Shown piece by piece: positions 1 to 12,900 of a stretch of 64,000 nt of DNA. This DNA is from Baylisascaris procyonis. Lineage: Eukaryota > Nematoda > Chromadorea > Rhabditida > Ascarididae. The notes under the pieces were generated by a model. That model had not been told where the DNA came from and did no database searches. It saw only the letters and a program-made list of their open reading frames with translations. The stretch is taken from contig JAZARR010000078.1 in assembly GCA_037389465.1 (NCBI GenBank), forward strand, positions 5,268,501-5,332,500, in the 5' to 3' direction. Every line of letters begins with the position of its first letter. The stretch's first letter is position 1. The position numbers and the translations under genes were made by a program.

Positions 1-186
1 ACGCATCAGGATTGGGTGAACTACGCGTTAGATAACTTCAACTCTCAATACTCGAGAAATCCTGCTTCTGCTAGCAAGAACGCTTTAACTGAAGTCCAAA
101 ACTTGAAGAACTTCGCATCCGAAATCTTCGTTACCATGTATCACAATGATCTTCACTCCACTCGCCTTCTACGAAGAGACAATTAG
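1..186 (+). CDS. Partial reading frame at the left edge, 3' end of an unrecognised protein
   Basis: Frame 1 is open from the first base of the window for 61 codons and stops at TAG (184-186). The peptide begins THQDWVNYALDNF and ends STRLLRRDN. It is polar, with no transmembrane segment and no motif I recognise. The next 240 bases stay partly open in other frames but give no convincing protein. It may be the last exon of a plus-strand gene, or the end of a transposable-element protein. The beginning lies outside the window, so neither start nor family can be judged. Confidence 0.35.
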   Translation, partial: THQDWVNYALDNFNSQYSRNPASASKNALTEVQNLKNFASEIFVTMYHNDLHSTRLLRRDN

Positions 187-2130
187 GATACTTCGACTCG
201 AACCTCTAGCCTACGTTTTCTCAATATCAATTCAATATCATAAATTCTGTGGTATTCAACACTTCCTTATCTATCACTCGATAGACATCACCGCCAACTT
301 TCCCGGCTCTCAAGTAAAAAGCAATTCCTTCATTACGTCAACGTGGTTGACTCCACGAACTTGCTCCTTCATTCATCAAAGCCCGTTTAAAATTCATATG
401 AACTTTGCAAGAATGTCCCATACTTAATGAATTATATCTCAGAGACTGCCTCGATAAAGAGGCTCTTGTTTTGCATCAGATTGTCTCTTTTCACACTCTA
501 TTCGCTCCTTAAAATGTTTTCAGTCCACCTTGTATGGGTCTTACAAAAATTTCTAGTTATCTCTCTTACTACTTTTTACCTTGTTTGTCCTTACAAACGA
601 GTTACGCTTCCCGCGTGCTGCCTATTTACCTTATCACTATATTGCAACTTAACTTCATTCAAACGAATTATAGCGGAGAGGGGGCACCGAGTGTCAAAAC
701 CTGCTGGCCTTTTCATAAATTCTGGGGGATCCCGAAGTTCAAGACGTTCTCGTACTATCCGGCATCACACTTCATAGGTTACTGTACGTTGTAGGGAAGG
801 CGTAGTACCTAAAATTTCCGCCCACGCACCCTATGTTTACTCAGATCCTCGTCGCACTATACTATGTTATGTTAGTTTGCGGGCCATAAAATATTGTGGC
901 GTTTTGTTGCCTTATGTATCCGATGAGCTGGTTGTGTATGAAGAATTTGAAAACATTCAACTGCGTCATTTTGTATTACTATTGCGATTTGGTTTCGGCG
1001 AATGCATTTAGAGCTGCAGAAAAGTGAACGTGCAAACCAGCGCACTTAAAAATATCTGCTTCCGCCTATTTGCGCCATTTAGCACATTGTAGTGTTCCCG
1101 TTCGGCACTGCAATGCGTTTGCGTCACTGTGTGCATGTGCACTGCACAAACTGCACTGTTTATGCCATTCCATTTAGAGCATCTGCTCGTGAAGGTGATG
1201 GTCTTTCCATCACCAAGGACAGGTTTTATGAGTGTTGCCACTCAGTCCAAGCCAACTAATTACTTCCGTGATTAACTGACGGCTACTCGAATGACGCAAG
1301 TTGCGGACGGCATCATAAATTTTTTAGATTCCACTCATTTAGCCACTATAAAAAGAACATCACTGGTGCTAGTTTATTGGTAGGGGCAGCGCGACCAGTC
1401 GATTGCCACCAATCACATCTCTGAGGGCCTATTACTCATTTTTCATACCTTCTTTATTTACTTACTATTTTCGAATCTTAGAGAAGTTATTAAGTGACTA
1501 ATGAAATTGTTAGCGTTCCTCATAAGACCAAGCCGAAAGTAACCGATACGTGTCTCACCTTCTTGGTGGAAGTATTTGGCACATTATTTAAAATTTTACT
1601 AAGAAATTTTGGATTGAGGACATTAATCTAATCATAAACGAGAGATTTTTTTCGAGGGCTAAGAACTAGTTAAATTTTTGAGCCATAATTCATTGTATCT
1701 GTTCGTGCTCATCTCCCTATTCGTGGTCACTCGCAATACCCAAGGGAGCGTTTTTGAGCTAAGCGCGTATACCGAACAATTGCCATTAATATTCACTCCG
1801 CAGATGCTTCAAGAAAGCCATTGTGAAATATCGAAGTGTGTGTTGAACCCGGTTTTTCTCGAATCACGCCAATCCAGCATTGGGGCGATTCGATTTTAAA
1901 AGCGATCTTGTGATCGGCAATGGATTATTATGAAGAAAGGGACAAAATCCGAGTTTTCATGCTTAATCACTATTTACTGTACCAACTGAGAGACTGAGAA
2001 AAAACTTAATCGTCATTTGAGAGGCGATGAACAAAATTTTGATTAAGCACATTTTTGTTACCACCATGCGTTCGTACGATGCCGTTGTTGTTTTGGGACA
2101 AACGATTGATTATATGCATATAGTTTTCAG
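187..2130. other. Stretch with no supported gene
   Basis: I find no exon pair with matching phase here. At 1344-1351 there is a TATA-like CTATAAAA. A 73-codon frame at 1678-1899 encodes a hydrophobic signal-peptide-like stretch (SLYLFVLISLFVVT, then NTQG) but has no ATG. It could be an upstream exon of the gene at 2131-5514, since a cut at GTGTGT near 1835 would leave the one base needed. The donor is poor and I do not assert it. Confidence 0.3.
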
Positions 2131-5100
2131 CATTCGCGATGATCGGGATTCTCAACTGTGGAGGTGATCAAACCGATGACTTCTATGCGAGCGCTCGTCG
2201 ATCATCACTGTACACAAAAGCTCGGGTAAGGACGGAATGTGCAGTTGAACATTACTTGTTATAGGGAGCTGGCAATATCAAATGCGAACGTGTTTACAGC
2301 TTTCCAAATTCCATTGGAAGTAAACAATGGAAGTTATATTGTGGATGAAATATGGTTTTTTATAAACCACCATCAGTAAGGTTTGAAAACTTCATCCAAT
2401 GTCTGGACGAGCTTCTGTCGGAGGAATGCGGTTCTGAAGCGCTCCCGATTTCCGATGGTGATATAAATTCAGACTGGGATGCAGAGCCATTGAAGTGTTC
2501 CTTAAAATCAAAAAAGCCTCAAAAATCACCAAAAATGTGGCAAGGGTGAAATAGAAGCCAAAAAAGGTCAATCGAAACTGTTACTGAACAGGACTGGTTC
2601 TGCCTAACTACTGAAAATTATAACACCAAAATTTAACGGATGAATTGGACTGCCTTCTACGCCGCATCGGATAAAAATAGTATAGATGTGAGACATATGA
2701 AGTCTTGACGAAAAGGATAAACAGAGGAGGCTTTGATCCCATATGCCCGGTAGTAATAAAGCAGCGACATGATAAATATTTGCCTCCCAAGGTTCGAACA
2801 CTGGTAAGAAAGAGAAATCGTTTGCTGAGATTCCCTTAAAAAACACTGCAATAATGCCAGTTCAAGTAGCGTCTAGAAAGACTGCGCAATTTTGTTGTTA
2901 GCTTACTCAGAGAAGGTCGGAAAGGGACGGACCAAATCCCAGTTTGGCAAGTATAAGCTAAACCAGCACAAGACATGGCAAATGCTGAACTCACTAATGG
3001 GAAGAAAACAAAGAAGTATGATAAACGACGTCGATATAAATGAACTTAAAAAGTTTTTTATCACCCCAAAGCCATGAGAACTCAGAGACACGATACCTTT
3101 GACAAAGAAAAGAAGGATGTGGTTCTACGTATCATAAAGTGAGCTGCGACTCACCGCTGATAAAATAAGTTGCAAAATAGTTAAACTTGGCAAATTCTCC
3201 CTTATCTGAAAACTACTACGCTTTTTAAACTGCATATTTGGAACAAATTTATGCCAATGAAATAGAAGGAAGCGACAATTGCTTCAGTGTATTAAAAAGG
3301 TGATCCTCACGTCTTGGCCAGCTACTGTTCCCTTAAAATCAAAAGATCAATTACAAGACTGTAATAAAGCTTTTTGAAGGATCGATTTATCCCCAGCTCT
3401 ACACAGCACTTTAACCCCTCAAACCAACATCTCAGCACACCTTTCTGGCAAGATATTTCATCCTTACGGCTGCTACTGAAATAAATGAATTCCCTACTTG
3501 AAGGGATGGATGACGCTACGATCGAATGCATCTTACAGTTGGGCACATAATGAGCATATGACAATGCGGACACGCAGATTTTATTTCAAAGACTGATAGA
3601 TGCCCCGAGCAGATGTACAACACTGACTATTAACTAACCTGTTTATGAGAAGATGGGTAACCAGAGTGATAAATGGTGTTTACTCCAGCAAACGAATGGC
3701 GAAGTCAGGTCTCCCCAGAGATCCACTTCATCACCCCTTGTGTTCTTCTTCTCCTTTGTCTCGCTTATTATCGTCGAAACGCGTTGGAAACTAGTCCTAT
3801 TTGCACGTGATGCGCAAGTACTGTATCAGGGAGGGGCTTCAAATAAACAGCTAGTGACAAATTACATGGCTTGAGACTGTGACAAAATCAGAAAGCACTT
3901 AGGTAAGACTATATGAAAATTAAGTCTTCAGAAAAAGTTGCTAGTTCAAAAACTTAAAACAGTGTTCGTCTCATGGCTAAGGTTAATTCAGACCTGCAGT
4001 TGATGACAAACTACAAACATATAAAGGTGAGAAATGGTTCAAGGGAGGTAGGTTTTTCTCTTAATCAATAGTTAACTTATCAAAGACCCTTTAACATGAT
4101 ATCAAAACAGTCTTCCACCACCCTCTACCATCTGCGCGCTATGCGACCCCTTCTTTCTGAAACACAACCCATGTTGTAACTCAACAGCCTGATGCTATTG
4201 AAAATTAGACCATTCATCTCGTTGACAATGATTGGCATAAAAAAGACCTGGTAATTCTTTAACGAATACTACAACATGGCATCCGAGTGAAACACCAGAA
4301 AAAAAAAATAACGAGAAAATCGAGGAGCTCAGGCAAGGTACCACTGAGTGAGATTTTGAAGGAGAAGGCAAGATAGGCAAGATACCATTTTGATTTAACG
4401 AATGCAAGATACCACTATTTTGCAAATAATGATTTTTAAAAACTAACAAAACAGATGCAAAACGGAAACTCAAGTTCATTCCTTAACAGTATTATTAATG
4501 TAGCAACTCGTGGCTTTACTAGAAGAACCTTACTAGAAGAATACTGGAAAATATGAAACTAAAATAGGGCAAAGATGGACAAAGTACGCGACGCAGCTGC
4601 TTATCTTGCATGACCTACGTGATAAATGAAATCTGTTGTGTGAAATAAGGCAAGCCGTCGTCTCTTATCCTGTACCGACAAAATAAATAAACGAAATAAA
4701 ATCTCCTTAAAAAATAGCGCTTTTGTCGTTCTTTTATGAAATTAGAACCGAATAAAACTGTGAAATTTGAAATTTTTCACCTTTAAGTGATTTCCGCTCT
4801 CTTCATCCAAACCTCATGCGTTATGATGTTTTTTATAGAATGGTTCTCGAACCGTCAGTTATGGAACAGGCGGTCGTGTTTTCATAGATGGTCAACCACT
4901 GAGAAAGAATACAACAGAAGAAATGTGGGATGAGCTGCTAAAACTAATCTCAACTCATAATGCCCTCGAAAATGCTCTTCGTTGCCGAGGTAATTGCATT
5001 GTCATTTTAAACTGCATCTATTCATCACAGTTGCATGCTCACAGTCGACATAAATCTGATGAAGCCTGCGGTTACAATCCGTACTCTGTATAAAACATTA

Positions 5101-5514
5101 AAGCTTAATAAAGTAATTGCAGCTTTAAATGCTTTGGCAGCAAGTCATCTTACCTTCCTGCCAAATTAGTGCTTCCATGGCTTACTAAAATTACGTATTT
5201 TTTGGGAGCTTCAGTCCTTGGGGCCATCCCCCTCCCCCCGCCTTTAAATCTCCTCTTTACAGTAACACTAACAACCAAGGTGACACGTTATATTAATTGT
5301 TGCAACACCATTAGCCGTGTGCAGCCTTTCACTGATATGCATGTGAATTTCAGGTGCATCGGGTAATCATTTTCTGCGATCCGATGGAGAAATTTTCACG
5401 AATCTGAGGAATGTGATACGTCAGCAAGAATCGAATGATGAATGGAAACTGGAAGCGCCTCGAAATGAAGTTGAACGCAACTGCGTAGAGAAATGTCTAG
5501 AATCGTGTGCATAA
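2131..5514 (+). CDS. Unrecognised gene, three 3' exons
   Basis: Three exons join in phase on the plus strand. Exon 2131-2225 follows TTTTCAG and ends before GTAAGG. Exon 4839-4989 follows TTTATAG and ends before GTAATT. Exon 5354-5514 follows TTTCAG and ends at TAA. The joined product is about 134 residues: it starts with FAMIGILNCGGDQTDDFYAS, has a central segment SYGTGGRVFIDGQPL, a helical region LLKLISTHNALENAL, and a Cys-rich C-terminus (NCVEKCLESCA). The first exon needs one base from an upstream exon that I could not find, so the N-terminus is missing. The C-terminal cysteines hint at a secreted or lumenal protein, but no family is recognised. The strict phase agreement is the main support. 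The 2.6-kb first intron carries a decayed LINE. Confidence 0.6.
2352..3577 (+). mobile_element. Decayed non-LTR retrotransposon (LINE-like)
   Basis: Translations in shifting frames give fragments resembling the linker between endonuclease and reverse transcriptase of LINEs: KVRTLVRKRNRLLRF near 2790-2835, and KTWQMLNSLMGRKQRS near 2970-3020. A further degraded stretch near 3310-3560 reads like RT-domain remnants. There are many stops and frameshifts and no intact polyprotein. It lies wholly inside the intron 2226-4838. The boundaries are approximate and the element family is not assignable by eye. Confidence 0.4.
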
Positions 5515-6932
5515 AGTACTAGATTAGTGAACACTACGAAGACCAAGAAGGGAATTTCTCAACAACGATGGTCGGCGCGCTGTGAAGCTAAAACATTGAA
5601 AGCAGCGTCACGTGCCCATACTTAGAACGCGTCAGTGATCAGAAGTTACGGCAAGCGTTACTGGTTTTCCTGTCGCAGATAAGTGAGTAGAACATCCGGG
5701 ACGATCTACTTACTTTAGTCACTGCTATGGGAATTACAACATTTTTCGGCGCCAATGAGTAATTTTATAAAATAATATCTGTCAATATAATCATGTAATT
5801 TTTGCGAATTCTTGTACAACTCTATGCGGGTTACACTCAATATCATTCGTTTCCTTTTGAAACAGTTAATCTGCTCGTACTCATTCATCTTAGGAATCCA
5901 TCGTCTCTGACTTGGTCATAATGTGGAAATATTTTTCCAAGATATGAAATCAGCGATGTGTTGGGTCCATTATTCACAGCTTCCGTATTGTGGTTTTCAG
6001 TTGGTTTATTTGTTATGATTGCGTTCTAAAACTTATTGTTGTTTAATAGCCAGCTTTGTGTATACTCTTTGTGTAAATTGGCAGTAATAATGCCTGCTTT
6101 TTATATCACATTAGAACTTGTTAGTAAAAATGCAATTGCCGTGTTTCACTGAAAAAGTGACAAAAAGCCTTCCGTAAGGTGGCTAAAGATTGGCAAACAT
6201 GAAACGAGTATTGTGGTTTTCATCTGAAGTAATACGTCATAAATGAAGCAACTTTGTGAAATAAAATGGAAACGATAAGATGTTTTGGAATATTAATGAG
6301 CTGGAGCAATTTACTTTCACCAAACGATCACGATAGTCATGTTCGAAATTTTCAGCACGTATACAAATGGCAGTAAAATTAACTCGAGCAAACATCATAA
6401 ACAAAAGTTCACTGAGTTTTATTTGTCGTTTTGGGAACGCAATTTTGAAAGAACCAGGATAATAAAAAAATCACTTTAGGAAACAAAATCACTCATTTAT
6501 TATCGTAGAACGACGTATTGTATATGACAAAGAGAAGAAATGAACTGAATGACTAGAATATGAGAGAGAAATAATGCGATAACTTACCACATAGTGAGAT
6601 GGACAGTGCCTATATATGAGACATGACGCTCGTGTTACTTCTGCACTAAAATAAATGACCATTACTTGGACACTAGATCCCGTCTACAATCGAGAGGAAA
6701 CGATTCGGAATAATGCCTTATCGCTAACCCCGTTGATTTCATAAAGCCATTTCTGCCTATAGAAAACTGCTTGCCAGAATTGAGCTGAACGGCGAGATGA
6801 AACGCATTCTCATTTATTCGCAAGCATATATTTTGGATGGGTTATCACTATAACACTCACAATACCATCATATGATCGCATTGAATTCAGCAAAGTTACC
6901 ATGCACACAGACAACCATAATAAATTCAGGAA
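5515..6932. other. Region between two convergent genes
   Basis: AT-rich spacer between the plus-strand gene ending at 5514 and the minus-strand zinc-finger gene ending at 6933. It probably holds both 3' UTRs. I see no coding exon, RNA gene or repeat of note. Confidence 0.5.
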
Positions 6933-9900
6933 TCAATTACACGAGACGTCAACAGGAATGTTGCATTCGGTGTTGATTTCAACTTCGTTTTCGCTACCAT
7001 GAGCGTCATCTTCAGCTCCCGACTTGCCGCCCGAGCTTGGCCCGTCTTTCTAAAATACAGAAACGGTTCAGTAATCAGCGGACACTAAACTTGGCAAAAT
7101 GAGCCCCTTCATGACTTTCATGCATTTTTGCACGATAAATTACTGCACTTCACGTGGGCCACCTCTGTCTGCTAGTCTGCCTATCTATCCGCTTATTTTA
7201 GCCCAACATATACTGCAGTGGCTTAAGGGAAGCATGGATAGCTGGCATCCGACACATACAAAACTGAACCTTTCAAATATGCTAACTAATGACCTGTCGA
7301 ACTTTTCGGGTCTTTCAGGTTCCTCGGGCTCGAAATGAGCCACGTGCGAAATTTGCTTGCAAAGCACATTATTTTGAAAAATACAGCGATGCGTTATGGC
7401 GATGCTTTGAGGAATTTAATCTTCGGAGAGAGGGGTGGAGGGTGCTGATCGTTTCTGTAGGTCAGGACAGTGCTCGGTAAATGATGAGTACCGAAGATAG
7501 TGCAGAGAAAAAGAAACGAGTGGGTGTAGGATGATGAAATTTGGCGTACGGCTCGAGGATTTAAATAGCGGCTGTCGCTAAAGCACGCCCTGTAGAAGAT
7601 TACCACCGAAAAAAGTGACACTTTTCATATCCTAAGGATGAATGGGTGTAGAAGAACGAAATTTCGCACCTATCACGAAGACAGGAATTTGTGACCACGT
7701 TGCGCATAAGTTAAGCTGCCATTCGCCAAAGCATGCAGCTGCTCTCTCTCTCTCTCTCTCTCTCAAAAAAAAACACACCTCGTTGCTCTCATAATAGGTT
7801 GCTCTTCTATTTGTTTTGATTTCTACTACAAGATTAAGAAAATAGAGGGAACGGTGACATTCGAATTGGATGTTAAATTAATGCTTACTTCATTCTGGTT
7901 GTGCTCCGGCTGATAGTCGGGATGCATGCGCTCATAGTGCGATTTCAGATTGGTTGGCTCGGCACACGCGTACTGGCACAGCTCACAGGTGATCTTCCTC
8001 GAGAACATGTCTGCACTGTGCTTGAATAGGACGTGTTGGCGCAATGATGGCTCTGACTGACCTCTACAAGGCAGTAGGCAACTGAGTAGGTTGATTCGAC
8101 TCGCTACTTGGGAACTAAAGTGATTTGCAATATCCTTAACTCCGCTTTCACTTATAAGGCTATATTGTGATAGCGGAAAAGTCGATAACCCGAAATTGAT
8201 TTCATTACTTCACAGAGTTGTTCACACATAGTCTTAACGGCGCTATGAATTGGACAGTATGAGAAGGTCTGAGCGGCTGAGATTGAGGGAAGAAAAGATC
8301 ATAAATGTCAATGCTGAGAGGAGAAACGGTTTTGAAAAATGTGAAAAAAAAAGAAGAATATTCATCACGTAAGCAAGCTCACCACAGCACAACAAGTAAA
8401 AGCAGTACCGGTAGCTGCACTGTTCGCAGTGGAAATTGCTATCCTGTTGTTGATGCGTAACGACGTGCTCGAGCATTTCCTTCTGCGATAGCACTTCGAC
8501 GTCGCAATGAGGACATTTTAGTTGCGCTCCGGCACGTGAGCAGTCAGCAACATGGCGACTGATGTGTTTTTCCAACATAGCTGGACTCTTGGAAATATGC
8601 CGACAAAATGGACATTTGCGTGAGCCTGTAAAGTGGTGCCTGTCAGGCTGATTTACAGAAACCCCTATCATCGACTCTCGGCAAAAGAATCTGAGCTGAG
8701 CAAAGAAATCACAATTCAAAAGTTGTTAAATTTCTTGTAGCTAAATTCTCTTTTTTGACTGCTTTCATTTAACAATAGACAAAACCTTGCGGAGAAGTCA
8801 TTGTTAGTTGCTCCCAACTGCTATCCACAAAGTATAATTTGTCTCTAGCAGAAAGATAATGACTAAAGATAAATCTGATGTATAGTTCCGTCGTCAAGCT
8901 GGTGGTAATTATTACGCCTCTGTGAAACACTGATTTGATGTGGCTATAGCATTATTTGAGCAATGTAGCCGAATTGAAGCGCCACCTGCAATAATGTCCC
9001 AGAGCCCTTTTTCTCATTAGTGCTCGAGAAAAAGGATTTACTGGATAGGCGTTATTTTCATGACAAGTCAAGTTGGAGGTTCTATTTTGTAGTAGGGTGG
9101 AGGAAAAAAGCAATGCTCTCAGGTGACTGCACTTCGAAAAGCTTTGTGGCGTGTTCGTTTATCGGTGACATTGAAATGAAAGCCAACTCGACTTGAATTG
9201 AAGCGGCTATAAAAACACTATCTGCTGTTAGTCGATTGCTCTAATCCCATGATCGGGTGCATGAGAATTCCAAATTTGCGAGACTAAGCATGCCATGGAT
9301 GCCTCATTCATTCGTATATACTAGCTCACTCAAGCTTTTTCGACACGACGAAATTGTTTGCCATAGTGACAGCCATGCCTCAATGGTGAAGAATTGTAAC
9401 GAGCAGGAACAAAAATTTAGGGACAGACACTAAAGAACTTATTGAGAGAAGAAAAAGAGAATTTTCTAACTCCTTACAATAAAAAATAAAAAAAAATGAA
9501 AATTCGCTGCATTGACATAAGTTTAATCGGCAGAGCTCTAATTTTAAGAGGCCCCGGGTGAAGTCTCTCTTCGAGAATACTGCATTGAAAGAGATGCTAT
9601 ACCCGAGGTATTATGGAAAATACGTTTCCCTATTACGTTTTTAGAATGGCTTGTTCGATTCCCAAGATAGGATTACACGAATGCCCTTGCTCTCCCGCAA
9701 CAGCTGCAAAACAGCGCAAATGTTTTTAATGAGGCCCCGGGTGAAGTCTCTCTTGATCTCACGTTTAACTGGCACAGCGACTTTTGGTTACGCAAAGAAA
9801 TAATTACCAAGATCTATGCTGTCTGGCAACGGTATGCGATGTCGATAAAACTTATGGAAGTGAATGTATCGCGCCTCGCGCGTGCTAAATTGACAGCCTT

Positions 9901-12900
9901 CTTCATCACATTTTATCGGCGGGTTGCGATGATAGATCGTGACGTGGTAAGACACCGAATTGTATCTACCGTACACTTTCCGGCACACCGTACACATGAA
10001 ACCATTGGCAACACGCTCGATATATTTCTTGTTGCGGCACCAACCTAAAAATTGAAGTACCTTTCATCGTGACTTGTACTTTGCAGAAAAGAGTGAAAAT
10101 GCAAAGCTTTCGCTTGAATAAATCACCACATTATAAGTGTAATTCAATCGTGATTTATTCATCAAGAAGCAGCTGCAAATGCAATGACGCTGACAGCTAT
10201 CAAAAGCTTAATGGATCTGCGAATGGACCCAGACCTACCCAAAAATTGCCTCAAAAATGATCTCATGTAAGACAAACCATACTATTTATTAACGCGTTTG
10301 ACGAGACGCATATAATGTGTTGCAGGAAGTATTAAGCAAAAGCGCAGTACGTCTAAAAATTTAGGGCTTCACTAATTTTTGATCGTTCCATCCACTCCGC
10401 GGTTACAGAAAGGATGAGCGTGGTGGTCCCTTTTTGCCACATTTGCTTTCAATACCGGCGGTTAGTAGATAGCACAGAGCTTACCTTCTCTATCACTGCT
10501 AGGTACAATAATATCACCCATATTATCGAATGTTTCGCCCCCTTCCTCGGTGCTCCCTTCATTCGACTCTGTCGCCATTGCTACCGAATCATTTTCGTCA
10601 CTTTCGTGGCCACTCTACAAAGTTATTTACTGAAACGCAGAATTTCTTCTGCTTTATACATTCGACGATCTCTTTGTTTACATATGAAAGCGAGTAGGAT
10701 AACACACCAAAAAAGACACGTAAAACTTTTTGAGGACCTGTTTCATCACCGAAAGTTTTGCTGAGATATAAGCAATTTTTACTTAACTTCTTTTTGGATT
10801 TTCGCCACCAACTAACTCGTTTACGTGAAAACGTTGATAAACATTCTTTAGAAATAGGAACTTATAGTACCGTCTTCTTCCTTTTTCTCGAAGATGTGGT
10901 CGGTGGGTCAGCACGTAACGAAGCGAGAAGCGGCCATGACGTTGGTAGGAAATTGAAAGGTGAAAATTGTGGCAGCATGCTACTGAAGAGCTGAAAGTTT
11001 CACCAGTCTTGCACAAGAGTGGACAAAAGCTGTCGTATGAAGTAGCAATTTCTTAGAAGTCACTCCTAAACTTCAAAAGGTACCGTAAAACGCCATCTAC
11101 TTTACTTGCAAATAATAATAATAATGATAATAATAAATAACTTCAATTAGCCAGATGAACAGAACTTGATTCTTCATATACTTTATGTATATGCATCTAT
11201 ACACTGAGCAAAGTTTGAACCAAAAGTTGGCACCACTTTGGAACAAATGCGAATCAGATGGCATTTGCTACAGGATCAGTTTCAAACCTTCAGTCCCTTA
11301 GTTTTATGCCACTGTCTTTGAAAAGCAGCTGATTTTTGAAGCACACTGCACAGATTTCGGATGCGATAACTTTTCGGGAAAAGAAGTTAGAGCAAAGCAG
11401 AAACAACCTGTGGAGCAAGAAGCGGTTGTTGCGTCAACCTCTGAGCGGTTAAGCGGGCGAGTTGCATTTGAACCTCCTTAAAAGCCATCTAGTAGTTCAA
11501 TCTTATCATAGCTGTCGCATAAATGAGATGCTTCTCTTCTCTGGCCTTGCTTTGGTCTGCTGCACTATGCTTCATTATGCTTATTGCAGCGAAATACCTC
11601 ATCATGAGTTAAATTTGAAGTTAGCTATAGCAAGTAAGCCAGTGAAATCCTTGACGACGTCGAGTAGAAGACCCAAAATGTCTACGTATTTTACGGCAGT
11701 TATTAAGCATCGTCGAGCACTTACCAACGCGTTGCAGTTTTGGATGAGAGCTGAATTGGAAATCGCAGAGCCGTTCATGAGTGCCTCCAATGTGGCTGTC
11801 TGAGAGGGAAACAACGCACTCGAAAATGGTAGTGCTGCAAGCGCATTAAGTCTTAAAACTATGAACGAAACGATACTTGACGTACCACCTGTTCCCCTTT
11901 GTAAACATCAACGGTGGTGAGTTGTAATTTATAGTGTCGAACGCCTCCTTCTTTACTTCTAACTTCCACAGATTCATGAGCAATGAACTTTACTCCAAAA
12001 ACTTCATCTCTACCCATCGCTTTCTGGGTTCATTTTGGTTTTTAACTAGGATTTATTGCATTGCATCTGCGCTTTTCATGCTCACAACTGGTCAAAGCAA
12101 TACGAAAGCAGTGCTTTGACCAATCGGTCAAAGCAGGTGACGTAACTTAACAGCATGTTATGATGCTTACTTGGTAAAGAAGCAGTAGGTGGTGGTGTCG
12201 GTTCCCTGCAATAGGGTTGCAGTATTTCCTCTGCCTCCTTCATTTGATAGACTTTTGCGATTTGCATCAACTGCAAATTTCACACTGCTATAAGTTATCG
12301 TTTCCAAGAACACAGCAAAGCCAAGTGGCCGCAGTGTTGTTGCTCTCTTAGATTTCATTCTCAAATGACATGCAATTTCAAGTTTTTATCTGCAAAGCAA
12401 TTCTCTTCTGCCATCTTTCGTCGAACAGTGAACAAAACGTGCTCTTGTCCGCTTAACATCAAGTGCTAATAATAAGTAAGTTTTAACAGAACATCACAGT
12501 TTGTGGAGCTTGTAAACACTGCCGTTGTGGGTGGGCTATTTAGCAGCCCTCATTCATCCTGTATTTCAAACTCCACACTACGTTCTACCTAGTGTTCTAT
12601 AGTAGTCAAAAAGTAGCTATATTTCTGGTAAATGTAGCACTTCTTCAGCGATGAGTGAACTTTTATGGATAAGTGCATCGTTTTATGACTTATATAAAAC
12701 AATACAAACACAATACAAATGTCCTTGCATTTATCAACGCACGTAACTTTCATAAGCAATCTTTCAGGTTCCGTTTACCATCCTATAAGAATGATTTTAG
12801 CTAACTAAGCGCTGCAAACATATCAAAGAGCCTCAATAAATATTGAGGGTTTTTAGAATAGCATCACTGCAACTAATCAAACAACGCATTTGTAAAGAGT

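Noticed and set aside
7099..7480. Plus-strand frames of 60-79 codons over the last intron of the zinc-finger gene
   Set aside because: They overlap an intron of a well-supported minus-strand gene and have no motifs or splice partners.
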